DNA from: Rariloculus sp963665575
Lineage (GTDB): Bacteria; Pseudomonadota; Gammaproteobacteria; Steroidobacterales; Rariloculaceae
Direction: 5' to 3'
Assembly: GCA_963665575.2 (NCBI GenBank)
Contig: CAXXDW010000003.1
Location: 558,001-622,000 of the forward strand
Length of the DNA stretch: 64,000 bases
The notes under the pieces were generated by a model. That model was not told the DNA's origin and made no database searches. It was given only the letters and a program-made list of their open reading frames with translations. Shown here in pieces: positions 58,975 to 64,000 of this stretch. Each line of letters begins with the position of its first letter. The first letter of the stretch is position 1. The position numbers were made by a program, and so were the translations under genes.

Positions 58975-60873
58975 ATGAGAAAGCCGGCCCTGCTCGCTCC
59001 CCTGCTCGCAACCCTGCTCCTCTTCGGCTGCGGTGGCAGCGAAGCGCCTCCGCCGGAACCCGACACCACCACCGACGACGCCGTGACGCTCGAGGAGACG
59101 CGCTTCGTCGACGTGCTCCCGACCTATGACAGCGTGCCGTTACCCGACGGTCTCGAATGGGTGACGAACGAGGAAGACGAGGTCTTCGCTTCGCCCGAAG
59201 CCAGGCGCGGCGGCAGCTTCCGCACCTACATGCTGGGCTTTCCGCTCACTTTGCGCATGGTGGGCCCGGATTCAAACGGCGGATTCGCAAGCTATCTGCG
59301 CGCCAACAACAGCGTCGGCCTCGTCGCCATCCACCCGAACACGCTGAATTTCATCCCGATGCTCGCGACCCACTGGGCCTTCGACGACGACGGCAAGACC
59401 GTCTACTACCGGCTGCGTCCGGAGGCGACCTGGTCGGACGGCTTACCGATCACGGCCGACGACTTCATGTACACGATCGACTTCATGCGCTCCGAGCACA
59501 TCGTCGATCCCTGGTACAACAACCACTACACGAACAACATCGTCGCCGTGACGAAGCACGACGACCATACGATCTCGGTCGAAGGGTCGACGCCCAAGCC
59601 GAGGGAAGAAATCCTGTACGAGTACGGTTTCGGCCCGATGCCCAGGCACTTCCACAAGCTCGACGAGAACTGGGTTGTCGACTACAACTGGCGGGCCGCG
59701 CCGGGACCGGGCCCCTACCGCATCTCACATGTCGAAAAGGGCCAGTACGTGACGTTCGAACGCGTCGACGACTGGTGGGGCAACGACGTGAAGTACCTCG
59801 CCAACCGTTTCAACCCCGACGAGGTGCGCATCACGGTCATCCGCGACATGAACGTGGCCTGGGAGTACTTCCTGCGCGGCGAACTCGACACGCATCCGGT
59901 CGTCATGCCGAACTTCTGGCACGAGAAGGCCGTCGGCGAACAGTTCGACAACGGCTACATCCAGAAGATCAAGTTCTACACCGACAACCCGCAGCCGTCC
60001 GCGGGCTTCTGGCTCAACATGGACGACCCCTTGCTCGCCGACAGCAACATCAGGCTCGGGCTCGCCCACTCGATGAACATCGAGCGGCTGCTCACGACGC
60101 TGCTGCGCGGCGACTACGAGCGCCTCAAGATGCATCACGAGGGCTACTGGGACTATACAAACCCGAACATCGAACCGCGCACTTTCGATCTCGACAAGGC
60201 GGACGAGTATTTCGCGGCGGCAGGCTTCGTCAGCCGCGGTCCCGACGGCATCCGCGTCAGGGACGGCCAGAGGCTCGCGTTCAGCCTCGTCTACGGCACC
60301 CAGGAACACACGCCGAGGTTTGTGCTGCTCAGGGAAGAAGCGAAAAAGGCCGGCGTCGAACTCAACCTGCAGCTCATGGACGCATCCGCGTACTTCAAGC
60401 AGATTCTCGAGAAGAACCACCAGATCGCGTCCATGGCGTGGTCGACGAGCCTGACGCCGCGGTTCTGGGAGCATTACCACTCGGCCAACGCGCACATTGC
60501 GCAGACGAACAACATCACGGCGACCGACAATCCGGAGCTTGACCAGCTCATCGACGACTATGAGGACGCCACCGACAAACCCACGCGCGTGGCGCTTGCT
60601 CACGAGATCCAGCAGATCATCCACGACATGGGTGCGTTCATACCGACCTGGAAGGTGCCGTACACGCGCGAGGCGAACTGGCGTTGGGTCAGGCTTCCGG
60701 AGTGGAACGGCACGCGCACGACCGATGTGCTCTTCGATTTCATGAGCACCGCCAACAGCACGGGACTCCTCTGGATCGACGAGGAGGTCAAGGCCGAGAC
60801 GCTCGCGGCCAGGGAGGAAGGACGCGCGTTCGACCCCGTGACGATCACCGACGAAACCTGGCGAATCGAGTAG
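58975..60873 (+). CDS. yejA: Extracellular solute-binding protein family 5, YejA-like lipoprotein
   Basis: Periplasmic peptide-binding lipoprotein of 632 residues: signal MRKPALLAPLLATLLLFGC with lipobox LFGC. The SBP_bac_5 fold shows HWAFDDDGKTVYYRLRPEATWSDG, ITADDFMYTIDFM and NIRLGLAHSMNIERLL. The C-terminal EREEGRAFDPVT-type end matches YejA. In E. coli YejA binds microcin C-like peptides; here the ligand is unknown. It stands third in the operon, whereas yejA is first in E. coli. GGAGACC precedes the chosen ATG; an ATG at 58933 overlaps yejE. Confidence 0.9.
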   Translation: MRKPALLAPLLATLLLFGCGGSEAPPPEPDTTTDDAVTLEETRFVDVLPTYDSVPLPDGLEWVTNEEDEVFASPEARRGGSFRTYMLGFPLTLRMVGPDSNGGFASYLRANNSVGLVAIHPNTLNFIPMLATHWAFDDDGKTVYYRLRPEATWSDGLPITADDFMYTIDFMRSEHIVDPWYNNHYTNNIVAVTKHDDHTISVEGSTPKPREEILYEYGFGPMPRHFHKLDENWVVDYNWRAAPGPGPYRISHVEKGQYVTFERVDDWWGNDVKYLANRFNPDEVRITVIRDMNVAWEYFLRGELDTHPVVMPNFWHEKAVGEQFDNGYIQKIKFYTDNPQPSAGFWLNMDDPLLADSNIRLGLAHSMNIERLLTTLLRGDYERLKMHHEGYWDYTNPNIEPRTFDLDKADEYFAAAGFVSRGPDGIRVRDGQRLAFSLVYGTQEHTPRFVLLREEAKKAGVELNLQLMDASAYFKQILEKNHQIASMAWSTSLTPRFWEHYHSANAHIAQTNNITATDNPELDQLIDDYEDATDKPTRVALAHEIQQIIHDMGAFIPTWKVPYTREANWRWVRLPEWNGTRTTDVLFDFMSTANSTGLLWIDEEVKAETLAAREEGRAFDPVTITDETWRIE

Positions 60874-61002
60874 CTCGAGAAGATCGGAACGACGCCAGGC
60901 TTCGAGCGATCCGTGCGGATCGAACAGGTGATGGGAAAGCCGCATACCGGGACGACCGGGCGGCCGGTGCCCATGAATTTCTCCAGGCGGGTCGCATAAA
61001 CC

Positions 61003-62145
61003 GTGGCCGAACCGATCCTGCGCGTCGACAATCTCTGCTGCGGGTTCCACACCGAGGACGGCTACATTCGCGTCGTTGACGGCGTGAGTTTCGAGTGCGA
61101 GGCCGGCAAGACGCTCGGCCTCGTGGGTGAGTCCGGCTGTGGGAAGACGGTCAGCGCGCTGGCCGTCATGGGGCTCCTCCCCCAACCGGCCGGCGTTGTC
61201 GAGGAAGGCCAGATCCTTTTCCGCGGCGAGGACCTCACCTCGACCAGCCACGAGACGATGCGGGTCGTCAGGGGCCAGAAAATCGGCATGATCTTTCAGG
61301 AGCCGATGACGGCGCTCAATCCCGTGCATCGGGTCGGCAAGCAGCTATTTGAGGCGCTCAGGCTCTATGGGTCCGGCCGCGACCAGGATGAACCCGCCGC
61401 AGCAGGGGGAGTAGCCTTGAGTCGCCGAGGTCGCGGGGGACGACGGCTGTACGAGTCCCGCATCGAGAAGGACGAACTCACGGCGCGCGCGGTCGAGCTG
61501 CTCGAGCAGGTCGGCATCCCCGATCCCGTGCGGCGGCTCAGGGAGTATCCGCACCAGCTTTCGGGAGGAATGCGCCAGCGCGTCATGATCGCCATGGCGC
61601 TCGCCGGCCAGCCCGAGATCCTGATCTGCGACGAACCGACCACCGCGCTCGACGTGACCGTGCAGGCCCAGATTCTCGATTTGCTCGGCGAGCTGCAGCA
61701 GGCGCGCGGCATGACCATGATCTTCATCACGCACGATTTGGGTGTCGTTGCGGAGTTCTGCGATGAGGTACTCGTCATGTACGCCGGGCGCATCGCCGAG
61801 CGCGCGCCGGTCGGGCAACTGTTCAAGATGCCGCGCCATCCCTACACGCGTGGGCTGATCGAGTCCCTGCCTCGTATGGACACCCCGTCACGAACTCCGC
61901 TCAACACGATCGAAGGCGTCGTGCCAAAGCTCACCGAGATGCCGGCGGGTTGCAGGTTCTCGAACCGCTGCGCGTACGCGGACGAGCGGTGCGGACGGGA
62001 GGTGCCGGTGCTCGAGTCGTGTGCTAAGTCTGGCGCCGTCGGAGAGCCGCGTAACCCAAACCGCAGCGGGGAGGCCCAGGCGGCCGAACCGCGCGCTGTC
62101 CGGCACGAGGTCGCCTGCCATCACTGGCAACGGCTCGCTGCATGA
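61003..62145 (+). CDS. Peptide ABC transporter ATP-binding protein, DppD-like
   Basis: A 380-residue ATPase. Walker A is GESGCGKT (42-49), signature LSGGM at 186-190, Walker B ILICDEP, D-loop TTALD, and a C-terminal oligopeptide-transporter domain with the Cys-rich CRFSNRCAYADERC that binds an Fe-S cluster in DppD relatives. Between the Q-loop region and the signature is an extra Gly/Arg-rich segment (residues about 122-157) not seen in usual DppD proteins. In E. coli one fused YejF does the job of this gene and the next. GTG start. Confidence 0.92.
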   Translation: MAEPILRVDNLCCGFHTEDGYIRVVDGVSFECEAGKTLGLVGESGCGKTVSALAVMGLLPQPAGVVEEGQILFRGEDLTSTSHETMRVVRGQKIGMIFQEPMTALNPVHRVGKQLFEALRLYGSGRDQDEPAAAGGVALSRRGRGGRRLYESRIEKDELTARAVELLEQVGIPDPVRRLREYPHQLSGGMRQRVMIAMALAGQPEILICDEPTTALDVTVQAQILDLLGELQQARGMTMIFITHDLGVVAEFCDEVLVMYAGRIAERAPVGQLFKMPRHPYTRGLIESLPRMDTPSRTPLNTIEGVVPKLTEMPAGCRFSNRCAYADERCGREVPVLESCAKSGAVGEPRNPNRSGEAQAAEPRAVRHEVACHHWQRLAA

Positions 62146-63215
62146 ACGCGCCGTTGCTCGAAACGCAGGAAAGTCACTCCGTATCGGACCAAAGGCAAAC
62201 GCCTGCCCCCCGCGCGAACGCGCCGCTGCTCGAAGTCCGCAACCTGACGAAGTTCTTTCCGGTCCGCGCCGGCGTGTTCCTTCGCAAGGTCGGCGACGTG
62301 CACGCGGTCGACGACGTGTCGTTCACGCTCGACCGCGGCGAGACGCTCGGGCTCGTCGGCGAATCCGGCTGCGGCAAGAGTACGGTTGGCAAGACGATAC
62401 TGAACTTGCTCCGGCCGACGGCGGGACAAGTGCTCTTCGAAGGGCGCGACCTCGGCACGCTTAGCCACGCCGAATGGCGCGCAGTGCGACGCGACATCCA
62501 GATCGTCTTCCAGGACCCGATGGAATCGCTCAACGCGCGCCACACGGTGGGTCAGATCCTCGAGGAGCCGTTCGTCATCCACAAGCTCGGCACGCCGGAG
62601 GAACGCAACGAGTGGGCGCAGGATTTGCTTGAACGTGTCGGGCTGCCGCGCAGCGCCGTGAGCCGGTTTCCGCATGAGTTTTCGGGGGGACAGCGGCAAC
62701 GTATCGGCATCGCGCGGGCCATCGCTCTCAGGCCCAAGCTCATCATCTGCGACGAGGCCGTGTCCGCCCTCGATGTTTCGGTGCGGGCCCAGATCATTAA
62801 CCTGCTGCTGGAGCTTCAGCGCGACATGGAACTCGCGCTGTTGTTCATTGCGCACGATCTGGCAGTCGTCCGGCACGTGTCGAACGAGGTCGCCGTCATG
62901 TATCTCGGCCGGATCGTCGAGCGGGCACCGTCAAGCGACATCTATGAGCGGCCTTCACACCCCTACACGCAGGCGCTGGTGTCAGCGATACCGCTGCCCG
63001 ATCCAGATCGGGATCGGGATCGGGAACGAATCGTGCTTGAAGGAGACGTGCCGTCGCCAATTTCGCCGCCTACCGGGTGCCGGTTTCATACGCGGTGCAC
63101 ATATGCGTTGGAAGTGTGTGAGGCCAAGACTCCCGAGTGGGAGCCGGTTACCGAGCGGCAGCAGGTTGCGTGTCATCGGTGGAGGGAGTTACGGGGAGTG
63201 GATACGCAGCCTTGA
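62142..63215 (+). CDS. Peptide ABC transporter ATP-binding protein, DppF-like
   Basis: A 357-residue second ATPase. FFPVRAGVFLRKVGDVHAVDDV is typical of DppF/YejF C-half; Walker A GESGCGKS, signature FSGGQRQR, Walker B LIICDEAVSALD. The C-terminal CRFHTRCTYALEVC supplies cluster cysteines. Its ATG overlaps the stop of the preceding ATPase gene. With that partner it drives peptide uptake through YejBE. Confidence 0.94.
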   Translation: MNAPLLETQESHSVSDQRQTPAPRANAPLLEVRNLTKFFPVRAGVFLRKVGDVHAVDDVSFTLDRGETLGLVGESGCGKSTVGKTILNLLRPTAGQVLFEGRDLGTLSHAEWRAVRRDIQIVFQDPMESLNARHTVGQILEEPFVIHKLGTPEERNEWAQDLLERVGLPRSAVSRFPHEFSGGQRQRIGIARAIALRPKLIICDEAVSALDVSVRAQIINLLLELQRDMELALLFIAHDLAVVRHVSNEVAVMYLGRIVERAPSSDIYERPSHPYTQALVSAIPLPDPDRDRDRERIVLEGDVPSPISPPTGCRFHTRCTYALEVCEAKTPEWEPVTERQQVACHRWRELRGVDTQP

Positions 63216-63288
63216 AACGAGCGCGCTTGGGCGCTGGTTGACAATTTCCGGGATGCCTGAATAAGCTGCCGCCGAAAAGGGAAGAGCT

Positions 63289-64000
63289 ATGGCCCAACAG
63301 AAGAGTTCCAACGTCCAAGAGAAGGAATTACCCCAGTTTCTGAGTCAAGGCGAACGCGCCAGGCTTTTTCCAACTGTCGCCAATACCAATCGTGAAAACC
63401 GACTGACGTCGATTTTCCTGGCGCTCTTGCCTCACATCCCGATCCTTGCCAAAGATCTATTCGCAACAGTGGGTCTGAGGATCGGTGAACGTGCGAAAGT
63501 CCAGTGTTGGACCGAGGTAGTTCCCATCCACGGTGAGCACCTCGATAAGCGCCCGGATGGGCTGATCATTGTCAAGATCGGCAAGCGAACCTGGAGCGCA
63601 CTTGTCGAAGCGAAGATAAGGAAAAGCCGGATCGAAGCGGAACAAATCGCAAAGTACCTTGAGGCAGCCCGGGACTCCAGCATCGACGCCGTCATCACAA
63701 TCTCCAACCAGTTCGTCGCCCGTGCCGATCACTCGCCCGTGAAGGTTCCGAAGACTCTCCTGAGAAGGACGGGCCTCTTCCACTGGTCTTGGACCTACAT
63801 CCAGACCCAGTGCGAAATTCTCTCGCGAGACATGATCGAAGACTCCGAACAGGCCTTCATGGTCGCTGAGTTCCTTCGTTTTCTCGACCACAAAGATACT
63901 GGCATTGAGCGTCTCACCTCGATGAGCCAAGGTTGGCGAAACCTGGTCCAGACTGTCGCCAACCAAGGAGCACTCAAGAAGAATGACCTGACGGTAGAGG
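63289..64000 (+). CDS. Probable PD-(D/E)XK nuclease-like protein, 3' truncated
   Basis: The frame from ATG 63289 (GGGAAGAG 5 bp upstream) stays open for 237 codons and runs off the window. A helical N-terminus (ERARLFPTVANTNRENRLTS) is followed by a candidate nuclease core: Asp90 in KRPDGLIIV, Glu107-Ala-Lys109 in ALVEAKIRKSR, and EQIAKYLEAAR, fitting the D-(13-20)-ExK-x-Q pattern of PD-(D/E)XK enzymes. It could be a restriction-like or phage-defence nuclease; neighbours outside the window would decide. Codon use is a little less GC-rich than upstream genes. Confidence 0.6.
   Translation, partial: MAQQKSSNVQEKELPQFLSQGERARLFPTVANTNRENRLTSIFLALLPHIPILAKDLFATVGLRIGERAKVQCWTEVVPIHGEHLDKRPDGLIIVKIGKRTWSALVEAKIRKSRIEAEQIAKYLEAARDSSIDAVITISNQFVARADHSPVKVPKTLLRRTGLFHWSWTYIQTQCEILSRDMIEDSEQAFMVAEFLRFLDHKDTGIERLTSMSQGWRNLVQTVANQGALKKNDLTVE

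Noticed and set aside
1..64000. tRNA, rRNA or prophage genes
   Set aside because: Intergenic regions were read for cloverleaf and phage structural features; none was convincing. Small tRNA genes could still be missed by eye.

Overview
The window is GC-rich, densely coded chromosomal DNA. The gene families (GlnRS, MoaA-MoaC-MoaD-MoaE, NsrR, TRAP and Yej-type ABC transporters, many secreted orphan proteins) point to a gammaproteobacterium, probably an environmental or marine heterotroph. A Woeseia-like lineage is only a guess. No tRNA, rRNA or CRISPR array was recognised.

Layout. 1-5.4 kb: a 5'-truncated SulP anion transporter, an mgtE tail remnant, a CGFS glutaredoxin, a PuuD-like membrane protein, nadC, a secreted SnoaL-like protein and a Tat-exported dienelactone hydrolase. 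5.5-14.8 kb: a secreted amidohydrolase, a complete TRAP transporter (dctP-dctQ-dctM), a MaoC dehydratase, proC, and two adjacent genes (a GltP-type symporter and a PhoX-type phosphatase) that each carry a single-base frameshift. 14.8-26.3 kb: a PepSY protein, a second SnoaL-like protein, an aldose dehydrogenase, a GNAT acetyltransferase, a glutamine amidotransferase, a serine hydrolase, moaB, a MocA-like nucleotidyltransferase, a CNNM/CorC protein, a hendecad coiled-coil protein, a HAD remnant and a methyltransferase.

26.3-31.9 kb is a nested mobile element. A group IIC-like intron lies directly behind a terminator and upstream of the methyltransferase gene. Its reverse-transcriptase gene is cut just before the YADD motif by a three-integrase RIT element with perfect 90-bp terminal inverted repeats. 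A 32-bp perfect palindrome sits at only one junction. 32.3-34.7 kb is the moaA-moaC-moaD-moaE operon, whose moaA/moaC junction has expanded into a 38-bp tandem repeat.

34.9-43.5 kb: a cyclopropane-synthase-like methyltransferase overlapping an FAD oxidoreductase (candidate methyl-branched fatty-acid pair), glnS, a GST, an orphan TRAP binding protein, a SCO1 protein and a formate/nitrite channel. 44.0-47.6 kb is the most notable metabolic module: a CuA subunit II, a heme-copper subunit I with Asn in place of the cross-linked Tyr, SenC, a small membrane protein and an NsrR repressor. This matches the norS-norY-senC-orf1 (sNOR) nitric oxide reductase arrangement with its NO-sensing regulator. 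47.8-56.6 kb: two DUF6152 proteins, a HigBA-like toxin-antitoxin pair, a MetE-C-like enzyme, a MATE exporter with a duplicated 3' end, secreted orphans and moeA. 56.8-63.2 kb: a Yej/Dpp-like peptide ABC transporter. The window ends inside a probable PD-(D/E)XK nuclease gene.

Connections. Four separate loci serve molybdenum-cofactor synthesis (moaB, mocA-like, moaACDE, moeA), although no molybdoenzyme lies in the window. Nitrite/NO handling is concentrated around 42.0-47.6 kb. Decay and mobility marks (two tail remnants, two frameshifts, nested elements, local duplications) cluster in the first half.
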